Part shown: piece after piece, positions 1 to 11,795 of the stretch
How positions within the stretch are numbered: the first letter of the stretch is position 1
How the letters are laid out: each line of letters begins with the position of its first letter
Translations under genes and position numbers: made by a program
DNA from: Amaurobius ferox
Taxonomy: Eukaryota > Arthropoda > Arachnida > Araneae > Amaurobiidae
Reading direction: 5' to 3'
NCBI GenBank assembly: GCA_951213105.1
Contig: OX578140.1
Coordinates: 120,449,653 to 120,513,652 of the forward strand
Length of the DNA stretch: 64,000 bases
The notes under the pieces: generated by a model
Databases searched by the model: none
What the model saw: only the letters and a program-made list of their open reading frames with translations
Told to the model about the DNA's origin: nothing

Positions 1-487
1 TTACTCTGTATTTCGATATTTTTTATCGAGTGCTTATTGTTATTGCTTTTTCATTTTTATCAATAGTATTTGTTTCTGATAAGCTAGTGTGATGTAGAGC
101 TTAGTTTGTTTCACATTACGCATGTTTTTAACATGTTTTAAATTTTCCTTTGTCCCCAATTTGTTGGGTTTTTTTTTTATTTTACTTATATCTTTTGCCT
201 TGTTTGCACTTTCATATTTCTTATATATATATATATTTATTGATAATTTTTATCTGTGTTTTTTATACTGATGTCATTATTGCTAGTGTATGCTTGTTCT
301 ATTGTTGACTGGTCGACTACATACTTTTCTCTTTTTATAAGTTACCTGCTAACATTTTCCTTGTTTATATTTTATGTATCTATAGTTATCTGGGTTAAGG
401 CTTTGTCTCGACATCTATGCTAGAGTTGGGTTGTTAGTCATTACGGTAGTTAATACATGGTTTTTGTATTTCGCTAATATATATATA
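1..487. other. AT-rich non-coding flank
   Basis: I see no gene here. It is T-rich on the plus strand with a short TA run near 224-238 and another just before 487. The stretch ends at the TA dinucleotide that forms the left target site of the next element. Confidence 0.5.
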
Positions 488-2142
488 CAGGGTGAGTCAG
501 AATTGTTTTTACAGTAGCAAAGGGGTGATAGTACCTCACCATACGAGCAATAATTACCATGGAACATAGGGTCGCATTGCACATAGGCAGAAAAGAGTAA
601 AATTAGAATACGAACCTGCACGTACACCAGTGTCGGGAAAGTGAATGAACGATACCATACGTTGCACAAACAGATTTATTGTGCAGTGACAAACTCACAG
701 CAAGAGCTCAAAGTGGCGACTACGTGTGTCGTTGCACCGTTCACACCGGCGAAGGAATGACTGACGCACCCTCTCGAAGATTCCGGGTGTTGTGTTAATG
801 TGGTCTGTGGCAACAGCGATGCGTGCGACGAGATCTTCCGCCGAGTCCACAGGCGCCTCGTACACAAAAGATTTCATGTGGCCCCAGAAGAAAAAGTCCA
901 GTGGGTTGAGGTCTGGTGAGCGAGGAGGCCACGCCACAGGTCCACCACGTCCAATCCAGCGTACGGGATATGTGGCATTCAAGAAGTTCCGGACCGTGAT
1001 GAAAGTGTGCCGGGGCTCCATCGTGCATAAACCACATATCGCTCTGGATGGGGAGCAGAATGGCCTGCAATAAACTGGGCAGCACGTGTTCCAAAATGAT
1101 ACGGTATGTTGCACCGGACAAACGGTCTGGCAGGATGTACAGACCGACCAGGTAATCACCAAGGATACCTGTCCAGATGTTCACGGTAAATCGGTGCTGG
1201 TGTTTAGGATGAGTTGTGCAGTGGGGATTACAGACAGACCACACGTGTTGATTGTGCATGTTCAAAATGCCTCTCTGCTGAATGTTGCCTCATCGCTAAA
1301 TAAAACTAATGCAGGCAATCGTGGATCGGTATTCCTCATCCTGAGCATCCACTGCACAAAGGCTGCCCAGCGGGGATAATCATCTGGGTGCAAAGATTTC
1401 CCCTGTTGCACGTGGTAGGGGTGCATGCGTTCCTTGTGTAAAATACGCCACACCACTTTCTGAGAAACACCCATTTCGTCTGCCACCGCTCTCGTACTGG
1501 TGGATGGAGCTGCTGCAAATCTCGTCAGGACTCGCTCTTCCAGTTCAGGCATTCGTGCAATTCGCAAACGTCCTGCATTGCTGTTAGCGATGGCGAACGA
1601 CCCGGTTTCTCGCAGTCGTCGATCGACACTGACAAAGGTAGGATGACTGGGAATATGACGCGTTGGAAACCGCTGCTCGTACAATCTTTGTGCTGCACGT
1701 CCATTCCCTTTGGCTTCACTGTATGTGAGGTGCATGTCGGCCAATTCCTCGTAGGTGTACTCCGCCATAGCATTCACGCAACGTGTTGGACGATGTTATC
1801 ACGGGAATAACTTGCAGCGTTGAAGTTGTGCCGGTTTTTAAAGGGCAACGTGTGCTCTGATTGGCTATCGCCAGAATCTACTAGGAGCCAGTTATGCTGA
1901 TTCTACTCCCTGGACATTTGCATTCGGTAACTGCGTTCGTGTCTGGCGTAGGAGATACTACGTAGGCAGGTACACAATGACGTCTGAGACACTGACTGCG
2001 TCATGCTCGACGCGGTTCAACGTGCCTCTTTTCTGCCTCTCAGAGTGCAATGCGACCCTATGTTGTTTCATGGTAATTATTGCTCATCTGGTAGGGTACT
2101 ATCACCCCTCTGCTTTTGTGAAAATAATTCCGACTCACCCTG
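488..2142 (-). mobile_element. Mariner/Tc1-superfamily element with long TIRs, TA-flanked
   Basis: The element begins CAGGGTGAGTC at 488 and ends GACTCACCCTG at 2142, with TA on both sides (486-487 and 2143-2144), the target-site duplication of this superfamily. The terminal inverted repeats match imperfectly for at least 110 bp (about 488-600 and 2025-2142). They share blocks such as GGGGTGATAGTACC and GAGCAATAATTACCATG. The interior holds a minus-strand transposase broken by frameshifts. Its GC content is clearly above the surroundings, as expected for a fairly recent insertion. A TA microsatellite follows the right end directly. Confidence 0.92.
695..1777 (-). pseudogene. Mariner-like transposase, frameshifted
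   Basis: The protein would cut and join transposon ends in the nucleus. Read from 1777 downward, the first frame gives an N-terminal helix-turn-helix-like part (RLYEQRFPTRHIP, RLRETGSF, GVSQKVVWRILH) and runs to the first catalytic Asp in LFSDEATFSR before a stop near 1262. A second frame (about 1265-1010) continues with NMHNQHVW and MWFMHDGAPAH, which holds the second catalytic Asp. A third frame (about 1010-695) gives RWIGRGGPVAWPPRSPDLNP, then DFFFWGH, and the C-terminus. All three catalytic blocks can therefore be read, but only across two frame changes, near 1265-1272 and 1000-1015. The ATG at 1775-1777 is a plausible start. The copy is very probably inactive as it stands, although sequencing error cannot be excluded. 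The family assignment is from motif order and is firm. Confidence 0.88.
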
Positions 2143-2168
2143 TATATATATATATATATATATATATA
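2143..2168. repeat. TA microsatellite at element end
   Basis: A pure TA run immediately follows the right terminus of the mariner-like element. Its first TA is the target-site copy. Confidence 0.9.
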
Positions 2169-2576
2169 AATTGAAGGATTTTAATCGAAAATTATGCATA
2201 AACTACTGTATGTACAAAAAAACCCATCTCTAGCATATCTGTTACAAATGAGTAACTATAAGCCAAGTCTAAGAATAAAGATAGAAGGTTACATATCACT
2301 ACATTGGAAAGGGGGATGAGAAGAATATTAGGATTCAAAAATCACAATTAAAAGTATATAAAAGTAAATAAAAATAAAACTCTGCAAAAATGAGAATAGG
2401 CAATAATAATCAGCTCAAGACAAGAGATCAAGAATAGAGAACAATCAATCGAAACCACACAAAAAATGGCGGTCAGTTCGAAATTGCATTCTCATCAGGA
2501 CAGCCATACAATTCGAATTAAAACCGATAGAATAGCCAGTTTCTGACAATGGCGATAGTATTTAACTATAGACACC

Positions 2577-2624
<48 letters not shown>

Positions 2625-3430
2625 GAATGTTTCTTTAATACGAAGCATACAAAAGGAATTAGGAATAAGGATAGTTCATAAATGAAAAGTTAGATAAACT
2701 AAACAGCGTAGTATAAGAATGTGAATGACAATGCAATATACATTTAATTTATTGCGCAAATGCAGCTAATAAATAAAATGTTTTCAATATAAAAATAAAT
2801 TATTAAATCCAAAGTTAGAATGTATGTAGTAACTCATAATACACTATTCCAAAATTTTCTACAAATACAAAGAAATTAAGACAAAAAGAAGAAATAATAA
2901 AGCATAATGCAAGTCATAAGGACAAAGACAATCAACAAATTTCAAAAATGAGGAATGCAAATAAGAAAACAAAAAAAATCAAGCAAAAAAGCTTGCACAT
3001 GGAGGAGATTTAGGCTTACGAGATTAGGCTTACGAAAAGTTCATTTCGAAAAAATTCTCATCGGGTCCATATATCTTTTCGAAATGAACACAAAAATGCT
3101 TGTTTCTAAAACACAAGATAGATTTTATCTATAAACTTGTGTTATATGGACGACAAGCATAAAGATTGGAACAATAAAGGAAACATAAATACCTCAAAAC
3201 GCACCTCTTCAGCGCAACCATGACGAGCAAAATATGACTGGATCAACGTTGCCATATGCCAAAATGAAAAGATGTGATTTGCTGTTGCCAAAGAGAGTAA
3301 TAAAAACAGTACTGCGCAAAAGCAATAAAATGAGTTATTCAACTGTTAAAGCTTCGAGATAAAAAGATGAAAATATAATTGCAGGAGAATGAAGAAGTAC
3401 GGCTAAAATAAGATAATAAGGGGAGAATAT
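2169..3430. other. AT-rich stretch downstream of RT relic; TA run and ribozyme-like motif
   Basis: No finger exon or other gene was recognised. A TA microsatellite occupies about 2579-2626. The minus strand at 2477-2498 carries CTGATGAG, ten bases, then CGAA, which resembles the hammerhead ribozyme core (see findings). It lies 3' of the reverse transcriptase on the same strand, so the stretch may be the trailing part of that retroelement. A short A-rich segment lies at 2930-3000. Confidence 0.45.
2477..2498 (-). ncRNA. Hammerhead-core-like motif
   Basis: On the minus strand the string CTGATGAG, 10 nt, CGAA has the order and spacing of the hammerhead catalytic core, with a possible 3-bp helix II (GAA/TTC). 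The base after CGAA is C rather than the usual A. I could not close helices I and III with the local sequence, so this is either a decayed ribozyme or chance. Penelope-like elements are known to carry such ribozymes, and a Penelope-like reverse transcriptase lies upstream on the same strand. Confidence 0.3.
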
Positions 3431-3437
3431 GAGAATT

Positions 3438-4406
3438 TTAGGCTAATCGAAACTTATTAACTATACTATTGACTAAATATGCAGGATATTGATACATTTT
3501 ACTGGTAATTTTGAGGTTATTAATGTGCAAAGTATGAAATTTTTTATCTGATAATCTATAAATTCTAAAAAGTTGATTAAGTATAATATTTCTAAACAAT
3601 TGAATCGAGTTGCAGGAATTAAACGGTAATAATTTATTAATATTAAATTTAAAAAAATCTTTTTTATCATATAATTTAGTAACTATCCCATGAGCAGGTT
3701 CTATAATTAGATTTAAATCCAAATAATAAACATTATTACTAATAGAAGTTTCATTAGGTATTAATTCCAAATTATCCGGATAGAAATCTATATCTATGAC
3801 ATAGTTATCAGTAAATACAAGACAAATCAGATCATCTACATATCTATAAATTTTATAATCAGTTGAAGTAAAGAATTTTTCATAATGATATAGGTATAAA
3901 TTAGCTAACATACTGCTACTACAGCCACCTTGTGGAACACCTGAGACTTGTAAGTATAATTTATTACCTTGAAAGATATAATTATTGAAAAGAACAAAAT
4001 GGAGAAGCTTAGGAAAATTGGTAAATTTTGTAAGATTAGAATGTTTAGTAATATAAGCATTATATAAAGCTAAAATGACATCATATAGATCAGTGATCTT
4101 AATATTATTAAATAGATCTTTAAAATCAAAAGTTTGAAATCCTATTATTTTACCATGCGTTTTTAATTTATTTTTTAATTCCTTACTGTTATTTAGAATA
4201 ATGTAGCTATCACCAGAATCTCGTAAATTGCTATTTAGTACATTTAAATAATTTAGTAATAATTTACTAGCAGTAGTAGAGTATGAATTATGACCACTAG
4301 TAACAGTTCTAAATTTAATAGGATTTTTATGAAATTTAGGTATAAGCACAATATATGGAAATGTCAAAAATTTATTATTAATATACTACATACATTCTAA
4401 CTTTGG
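3438..4406 (-). pseudogene. Reverse transcriptase fragment, Penelope-like or related
   Basis: An open frame of 309 codons encodes the RT fingers and palm, which copy RNA into DNA for a retroelement. Numbering from the TTG at 4365-4367: a PKFHKNPIKFRTV block at about 10-22; motif A as FDFKDLFNNI near 80-89; motif B as GVPQGGCSSSMLANLYL near 143-159; the catalytic YVDD at 176-179; a YLDLNL block at 215-220; and KLYDKKDF near 231. The fragment has no upstream domain: an in-frame TAG lies about 13 codons before the TTG, and a TA microsatellite begins close by. No GIY-YIG or other endonuclease domain was found, so the element is truncated. Base composition is very AT-rich, like the host sequence. 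The HKN/VPQGG/YVDD pattern fits Penelope-like elements or a related RT clade. RT identity is firm; the clade is tentative. Confidence 0.85.
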
Positions 4407-4431
4407 ATTTAATAATTTATTTTTATATATA

Positions 4432-4448
4432 TACATATATATATATAC

Positions 4449-4512
<64 letters not shown>
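4432..4512. repeat. AT microsatellite
   Basis: A TA run interrupted by a few CA steps abuts the 5' end of the reverse transcriptase relic. Confidence 0.95.
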
Positions 4513-4515
<3 letters not shown>

Positions 4516-5162
4516 GAATATGTTTAGAGTTTGAGGAGTATATATTTTTACCGACTCAAACTCCATCCAAATTTGTTTCAAACTCTTCAGTTTAAAAATT
4601 CCTTATTGTTTTAATAATTTTGTTCCTCACAGCATTCTGTTATTAAACTATTACACCTGTGTATCTAATTTTGATTTGTCCAATTATTTAGGGCATAGCT
4701 GCCAGCAAGTACTTATTAAAAATGACTGCACAGTGGGCTAATGATGAGTGAAAAGCATTTATTTAGGGCATATCAAGATTGCATGCACACATGCAGTTGA
4801 TGGCTTTTGCAAGAGCCTATGGGATCTCTATGGGTGCTTTTCATTAAAAATTAATTTCATTTGCTTTAAAAAAGTGGTTGCTAACTGCGGGTTCTTCTGC
4901 AGCTAGTTAATTTATATTTCACGTGTTTTTAATTTATAAATATTTTCATGCATGAAAACTTCTTGATTTTCTTAATCTTTTAAATATTGTACACCATGTC
5001 ACTAAATAAAGTTTTGAAATGTTGTTTTAGTTTGTAAGTATATTCATTGAACTTTTTTAAATATTCATACATAAATGATTTAGAATGACCAGTAGGAATT
5101 ATATGCATCATGTACATATAATTTTTATATTCCTTCCAATAGGTGCTTCCTTATTGTCTCAG
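4513..5162. other. Non-coding spacer
   Basis: No gene or known repeat recognised. An acceptor-like tract (TTATTGTCTCAG) closes it at 5162, before the relic finger exon. Confidence 0.4.
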
Positions 5163-5327
5163 TACACTTTAGTTAAAGTACAAATAAATTAATGCAACTG
5201 TATGCAACTACAATACTTGTTTTGTTGTTTACAACTTTTCACTTTGCAAATATGTAGAGACATAGTCGTCTACATACTGGTGAACAAACACCAGCTTATA
5301 AATTTATTAATAGGGAACACATTTAGT
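5163..5327 (+). pseudogene. Relic C2H2 zinc-finger terminal exon
   Basis: The stretch aligns by eye with the finger exons at 7920 and 22694. Codons from 5163 read Y-T-L-V-K-V-Q-I-N-stop, then M-Q-L-Q further on, against [10 protein letters not shown] and M-Q-Y-Q in the exon at 22694. After one net frame change, 5258-5290 reads RHSRLHTGEQ, matching the KRHxRxHTGER end of finger 1 and its linker. The codon before it (expected AAG, Lys) is TAG. Finger 2 is not recognisable; the frame ends at CACATTTAG. At least two stops and one frameshift make it a dead exon. It extends the exon array about 2.8 kb upstream of the first intact member. Confidence 0.6.
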
Positions 5328-5765
5328 TAACAGTTAAAGAAAATGAGGCAGGTAAGGGGGGGGGGGGCATTTGATTTCTTGGAATTTAAAAATGGTTTTA
5401 TTTGAATAATTCTAAAAATAAAGAAGACAAAGTGTAGATTAAATATATCCACTCCTTTTAGAAATATTTTTATAGGAATATATTAATCAAAGTGTTGTTT
5501 TTGTAACACCTTATTTTGGTAATATGATTCATCTATAGCATTTTCCATTAATATAAGTATTATGTAAAATAATGTCATTTAAAGTGCTTTTTTACTTTTC
5601 CTGCAATACATGGCAATGTATAGGGAAAGTATTGGAATCATACCGAAAATCACAACTCAAGTTTTTGACGGATCTACACGTTTCGAGACTTCTAGAATGT
5701 GAAAAAACTATTTTTAGCATGATGTCTGTGTGTCTGTCTGTCTGTGCAATGTATGTATTCACTCT
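5328..5765. other. Non-coding, poly-G and TCTG microsatellite
   Basis: A run of G lies near 5357-5367, just after a donor-like GCAG/GTAAGG at about 5350. A short TCTG repeat lies near 5724-5742. No gene seen. Confidence 0.4.
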
Positions 5766-6190
5766 AACTAAAAAACTACTGGACTGAATTTCATAAAATT
5801 TGGTAGGTAAGTCACTTGGGTGAGACCCTAGTGCTGATTAGTTTTTGATAGGGTTCGTAAAAACAGAACCTGCCCATTTTTGTGCAATGACATGTAAAAA
5901 TTTCTTATATTCACTCTATCTGAAATATTAATTGACCAAATTTCACAAAATTTGGTAGATAAGTTACTTGTAGGATATTCTGGTGCTGATTAGATTTTAG
6001 TATGATTCGGAAAAGAACAACCTGCATTTTTTTACGAAATGGCCCACAAAAATTTGATGTATCCACCCTAGCAAATTTTACAGAATTTGGTAGATAAGTT
6101 ACTTGTAGGATACTCTGGTGCTGATTAGATTTTGGTACAATTTGGAAAGGAACAACCTGTCTTTTTTTACGAAATGGCCTGCAAAAATTG
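5766..6190. repeat. Three-unit tandem repeat (about 136-151 bp)
   Basis: A block reading AATTTGGTAGATAAGTTACT, followed by a GTGCTGATTAG box, recurs near 5798, 5949 and 6085. Each copy is followed by an ACCTGC/ACCTGT segment and by ATGGCC. The second and third units are most alike. Unit length shrinks from about 151 to 136 bp. Open frames across it are by-products of the repeat. Confidence 0.8.
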
Positions 6191-7919
6191 CCAAAATCTA
6201 AAAAAAATAAGACTACGTATGCTCAAATGTATCAATTAAATTCTTGTTTTATATGCAATTTTTGCCAAGGAAAAGAATGTAACACACTCCATTATGCTTC
6301 AGGACTAACCGTTCTCAAGATATTTGAGATTTCTTGCATTTTTGTTACGCTGCTTTTGGAAAAATGTCAAATTACCAAATAAAAACAAAATTGAATTAAA
6401 AATGCAAATTTAGTGTTATTTTGTGCAATTAAACTCAATCTAATAAATTATTAAAGAAATAAGGAAAATATGAATTTGAGTCTGCAGGGAAAGTCATGTG
6501 CTGCCCACATCAGATTTTTTATATCGCTAGACTGCTTTGACCTCAAAGTATCAATTAAGTTTAAAGGTAGAAGATTTGATAATAGGGGATGCAATGTAAG
6601 AGTTATTTCTCATTAAAAGGAAATCACTTCTACATACCCATTATTAAATTATCCCATTTTAACCTCTAAAAAAGTTATTTAATTGTTTGTATTTTACCCT
6701 ATTTTTGCCAAGCATAAGAAGTACTAAAAAACATGTTTTCTAATTGATAAATTAGCTAGAAGTATTTGTTAATGTGTATTATATTTTACATAATTATTAA
6801 AATTACTAATAATTTATAATTTGTTTAAAAAAAAGTACAAATATTCTTAGTTATATTCACAGAACCTGTTTTTAAGGGGTGTTCCCATAGTTATGAGCAT
6901 GCATCCTTTGCAGATAATAGCATCCAGAAACCTGTTTCACTATTATTATGTAAGATACTGGTCCATGGATGTTATATGCAATTGGACTGTGATCCTAATA
7001 ATTATTCCACTTTTCATTATCTACTCTCGGCAAAAAAAAAAAAAAAAAAAAATTCTAAACAGACTAGAGTTTTAACATTCCTCCTATACATTAATATAGG
7101 AAGCTGAAACACGTGGCAAGAGATAATATTTGCTAAAGAGTTTTAGCAATGTTTTTAGTAGTGACTAGAATGTTAAAGAAAATACATATTATCAGCAGGA
7201 GACTACTTTAAAAGAAATAATTTCACTATTAACAAATTTGTAAGTAATAAAAATTTTCACTATTAACAAATTTGTAAGTAATAAAAAATTTTCTAATAAA
7301 TTTTTTTTAAAAATAAAAATAGTAAATCAGTTTCATGCATCCTTTTAAATGCCTCGGAGTGAAAAAAGTGCAAGGAGTTCGAAATTGTGATGGCTTATAC
7401 TCATTACATATGTGTCCACTACAAATACTGTAGTATATTTATCAGATTTTATATCATAGTAAAATTTTTTCATGTATATTACGAATCTGAAGTAATCATG
7501 TAGAATGAAGTATTTATATTTGCATTATACTGGTGTACAAATCCACAATATAAAAGATTTAGATGTGTCATACGCAATTCTTTTCATTATTGTATTATCT
7601 CATACATGTATTTAGTGTGACCTTATGATGCTGCATTGTGTGTGAAGGATGCAGGGTTCTATTATTTTTAACCTTATATATTAACTGGTGTTAATATAAG
7701 GATGAAAGATTGTTATTTAAAATTGTGTCATCCATCATTAAATTTGGATGCATAGACAAAAAGTTCAACACGCTTTTTTTAACATTAAAACATTAGAAAT
7801 ATTTTCCATTATCTTTTTTATTTTCTACACTTGAAATCACAATATGCCAAATTTTGAGGTTAATAGCCTTGTTAATCTAAAATAGCAGAAAAATGCATTA
7901 ACAAATGTTTTTCTTTCAG
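6191..7919. other. AT-rich intron-like spacer
   Basis: No coding exon recognised. A 20-base poly-A lies near 7031-7050. A short direct repeat (AATTTCACTATTAACAAATT type) occurs around 7218-7275. The stretch ends in the acceptor TTTTCTTTCAG of the next exon and presumably is part of the intron before it. Confidence 0.45.
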
Positions 7920-8149
7920 ATATGACTAATGTACATTATTCAGCTGTAACTTTGCAGAAAAATGGGGTCATCTATAAGAAGTATCATTGCTTACTTTGTA
8001 ATTATACATCATATGTTATAACTAACATAAAAAGACATATTCGAGCACACACTGGTGAACGTCCTTTCAAATGTCATATTTGTAATAAGAGTTTCACTCA
8101 ACAAAATAATTTGAAACGGCACTTGTATGTTCATAAATATTCAAAATAA
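7920..8149 (+). CDS. Alternative terminal exon A: paired C2H2 zinc fingers
   Basis: The exon encodes a C-terminal DNA-binding module. The boundary is the acceptor TTTTTCTTTCAG/AT; the first two bases complete a codon begun upstream, and the ATG at 7922 falls inside the exon frame rather than being an obvious initiator. Counting from it, finger 1 is C23-x2-C26-x12-H39-x3-H43, the linker is TGERPFK, and finger 2 is C51-x2-C54-x12-H67-x3-H71. The stop follows three residues later. Finger 2 has the canonical Phe and Leu core ([11 protein letters not shown]) with helix positions -1, 2, 3, 6 of Q, N, N, R. Finger 1 lacks the usual Phe, as in its sister exons. There is no downstream donor, so it is a terminal exon. 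The exon at 22694 is its closest relative. Product: one isoform of a nuclear zinc-finger protein, perhaps of a BTB-ZF type; the 5' part is not in the window. Confidence 0.88.
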
Positions 8150-9540
8150 TTTTTAATCTGCATATTTTACTGCCTTTGATTAAAAATGCTATTAAAATTC
8201 AGGCATCATATTTTCCCCCCATTTTTTCTGCTTTTTGCCTATTTTGCCTACTAAAGTAGGAAATTTTCAACTTTTGAAAAAAAAATTACCTACTTTTTGA
8301 AGAAATTTGCTTTTTCTACTTTTTTGCAGTAATTTTTCAATGTATGAAGGAAAGATTAAAACAATTTATCAAGTAATAACCAGAGTCAGAGAATATAGAC
8401 GAATGCGCAAACGCTTCGAATTGCAGAAATTTTAGAGAATTATTAAAAAAAAAAATTATTTTATTTATTTATTTTTTTTATTATGAGCAATGCATATGCA
8501 CTGTTATTGTCATTTTCAAAAAACTATAATATCTAACTCTGGTAAATCATGTTTTTTTCCCCTTTTTTCCCCATTTACTGGTACCCTGAAAATATTATCT
8601 GAATAAATTAAGTAACCAGAAAATCAATATTTTTGTATGAGATGTGTGTGCTTATACCGTATATGATTCAGCAGATTTTTGCAGAAAATTTTTAGGCAAA
8701 TAGATTTATTTACAAACAGTTTTAAATTTTATATCACTCTGGTAATAATACTGTTTTTGATGATGAGTTCCTTTAAAGGGCGAGTTTAGACAATTTACCG
8801 ATTCATCTTGGTTCTGCCATCTTGCATCAAAATAGTTGCCATGCATATCAAGCATTTTAGTTAAAAAAATTGGTGATTGGCACAAGGAAGCATGAGCTAT
8901 ATAGTGCTAGAAGTATTCCTACAAAAATTTCCTTCATTTGTCAGAGAGATTACTCTATATCAATTATCTTGACAAGCAAGGCTCTATTTTGTCTTTAAAA
9001 AATGGTTGCTGCATTTAATTAATTGCCTTCTGCTGTTAATAACGAAATATTTTAATTTTCAGATTATTTGATGACATTTGTTTGAACAAATTCTTTATAT
9101 GAACTTCCAAACTGAATTCTAAAGAAGGCTACAAAACTTTATCCTTACACATGAAAGGAATTTTTGGATAAAAACAAATGTTATGAAAATTATCATTTTA
9201 TCATTATTTTTTAAATTATACTCAATCACAACAAATGTACACATACAACTGAGAATCACTGCTGAACATAGCCTAAAACGAGCAAATATTTTTTTGGCTG
9301 GATTTTTTTTTTTTTGTTAAAATTTCATCTGCTAAGAAACTTTCATCTTAGGATTGTTTGTTGGTATTGTAAGCTTGATAAAAGGATTACTTGCATTTTA
9401 CTTTGCATTTTAAAGAAGCACTGTAGTGATTAAAAACTTTTGTCTACCTTTTTTGACAAAAACTTGAGTATGATGCTTGAAAATTGCAAAGCATTTTAGC
9501 ATTATGTTCCAATATTTAAATTGTATTCAAGTGTATGTAT
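8150..9540. other. 3' flank of exon A, non-coding
   Basis: This presumably includes the 3' UTR of exon A and then spacer. AATAAA-like and ATTAAA signals are too frequent in this AT-rich DNA to choose one. No other gene recognised. Confidence 0.4.
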
Positions 9541-9550
9541 GCATATGTGT

Positions 9551-9565
9551 GTGTATATATATATA

Positions 9566-9610
<45 letters not shown>
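9551..9610. repeat. TA microsatellite
   Basis: TA run with TG interruptions. The long Ile/Tyr frames that cross it are artefacts. Confidence 0.95.
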
Positions 9611-9612
<2 letters not shown>

Positions 9613-10732
9613 TTTTATAGGACTTAAAGTAAAGCATGGAGTCATCCACACAATAAACTGAATGAAAGGTATAAGAAGCAGAGCAGTTGGATGTAGACTT
9701 AGTAAAGTGACTATGGTTAAATTGAATATAAGTGATTGCATTCAGTGGTGGAGTTTGGTTTGATTGCGTCCCCCATAGCTTAAAGCATTGTATCCCCTTT
9801 ACTCTCTTCCACTTAGCCCTCATGTTATCATGTATTAACATTGTACCCCCCAAATCCCTCCAAAGCCCTACTGAAGTAAAAAATAAAATATAGGGAAACC
9901 TATTTATAACAATATTTTAGGGACTTGGAAAAAATATCATTATAGACATGGCTGAATCTGATACACTTTGTAATAGAAGTTATTTACTATTTGTGTAACA
10001 AACATTGATTTTAACACTTTACAACATAGTTGAAAAGTGTTTATGACTTTGTTCATTCTGTCTGTCTGTCTGTCTGTTCGTACGATAATTCCCGTAAAAA
10101 TGAGTTTATCAAAATAAAATTTTAGTATGTTGTTCAGACTGTCTGTGGGACTTATGGGAATATAAATGAATAATATCACCCAATTAGTTTTGGATTGAAC
10201 CCGGGTTGAAAAAATGGAACCCTATGGGATCTAATTTTTTAAACATTTTTTAAGCGAATTTAAAATTCATGAATTGCTTCAAAAGTATTAGGAAATATTC
10301 AAATTCTCCCATAAAATATATATATAAAAAAAAATTCAGCAAAATATATTGGATAGTTTTTAAATAAAAATTAAAATAATAATTACACCCATATCATATG
10401 AAGAGATCACGTGACTCACTTCAAAATAAGATATGGCATCCGTCTTGTGTCAAAATCGTAATTTTTAAAGTTCTTTTTAATTTATATTTAGTGTTGTATC
10501 CATCTTAAAACTACTTTATTTTTGCTTAATTTCTGTGCATCTATATTCTGAAACAGCTCAATTACAATATTTTTGAGTTTAATTGATCATCAAACTTTCA
10601 TTATTTCTATAACGAAGCCTGATTTTCATGTATGGAGAATGTAAACACATTAAGATGTAAGATGAGTTGTATAAGAATTGCTGAATTTTTTTAACGCAAA
10701 ATTATGTACCTCTGGAGTCTGCAATATAGCTG
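9611..10732. other. Non-coding with unidentified repeat-like segments
   Basis: The segment 9610-9860 is less AT-rich than its surroundings and looks like part of a dispersed repeat, but I found no second copy here. A TCTG microsatellite lies at about 10056-10077. No gene. Confidence 0.35.
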
Positions 10733-11036
10733 ATATGAATGAAATATTCATTGATTTTACATAGAGAAGTAGAAGATTTTATAGCAGACTTTTTCGATGA
10801 AGTTTTAAGCATAGAGTTAAATTACTTTTATCTCCATTTAAGTTAAGTAAAATAAATTATTGTAGTATTGTGATGAATGAAAGGAATGGAATAAAAGTGT
10901 ATGAATGAAATATTTATTGCTTTTTCATAGAGAGCCAGGCGATTTATATTTTAATGATGTTATTTGAATTAATTTCATTTTTTTTTATGAAGTTTCAAGT
11001 TTTCGAATATAATAAATTATTGTAGTATTGTGATAA
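10733..11036. repeat. Imperfect direct duplication (about 170 bp)
   Basis: A unit beginning ATGAATGAAATATTCATTG and ending AAATTATTGTAGTATTGTGA is present at about 10733-10872 and again at about 10903-11033. The two diverge in the middle. Confidence 0.65.
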
Positions 11037-11280
11037 TTTTAAAAATATTACCGCTGAATGTATCGCATTTTAGAGATGTTTAAACAAAATTGCATTGCAG
11101 TTGGAAAGCGTTTTATAATCAATGTTTTATGCATGATTGATCTTTGTTGTTAATAATATCGTGTTAAACTTAAATTTTTAAATAATGTTAGATTGAGAAT
11201 GTAGATAAATATAAATCTTAAGAATCTAATTTCAGTTCAAAAATTTAGAATGTATATTTTAACTACATTTCTATTAATCT

Positions 11281-11795
11281 GTGGCAGCAGCTGCTTCTGC
11301 GCCTTCCAACATTGATCGGCTGTGTTAAGAATCAGTAGCCTAATTTTAAGTTCAGCCCTGAAGCTAGCTTTTTGTCTAACCTTATACTGTTGGTTTCATA
11401 AGCTCAATGGTTCTGGGTTCAGGCTTGACCGAGATCAAATACATCTATTGTCACAGTGGTGACTTGAATGAAAAATTTGAGCACACAACCAACACAAGAT
11501 AGCAGCACTACACTGAGCACAAAGGTGCATTCCACTCCCCTCTCTCTCCTTTCTGATAATTTGTGGCTCTGGGGGTGGGCTTTGCATTTTCACTCCGACA
11601 CAACAGCATATTTCCAGGAGAGAGAGTGTGTGACAGCAGCTGACTCTGCACCTTCCTACATCAATGAACTGTGCTAGGAATCAGTAGCAAAAATTATAAG
11701 TTTGAACTTGATGCTAGCTTTTGATCTAATCTTATAGTATAGTCCCGGGTTGGGGTCTGGCCGGAACTAAAATATACATTGCCACAAATCTAAAA
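11281..11795. repeat. Direct repeat containing GC-richer segment
   Basis: A block near 11283-11460 (CAGCAGCTGCTTCTGC, later AATCAGTAGC, GCTAGCTTTT and a GGTTCTGGGTTCAGG box) recurs near 11633-11790 with similar order and spacing. The box resembles a pol III B box (GGTTCNANNCC), so a SINE-like origin is possible but unproven. Confidence 0.5.

Noticed and set aside
792..1379. Plus-strand open frames within the mariner-type element
   Set aside because: They are antisense shadows of the minus-strand transposase.
5720..5745. CRISPR-like or satellite signal from TCTG repeats (also 10056-10077)
   Set aside because: Simple tetranucleotide microsatellites without spacers.
9502..9853. Open frames rich in Ile-Tyr repeats
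   Set aside because: They are translations of the TA microsatellite; the same applies at 19047-19304, 19844-20068, 35305-35493 and 47789-48163.
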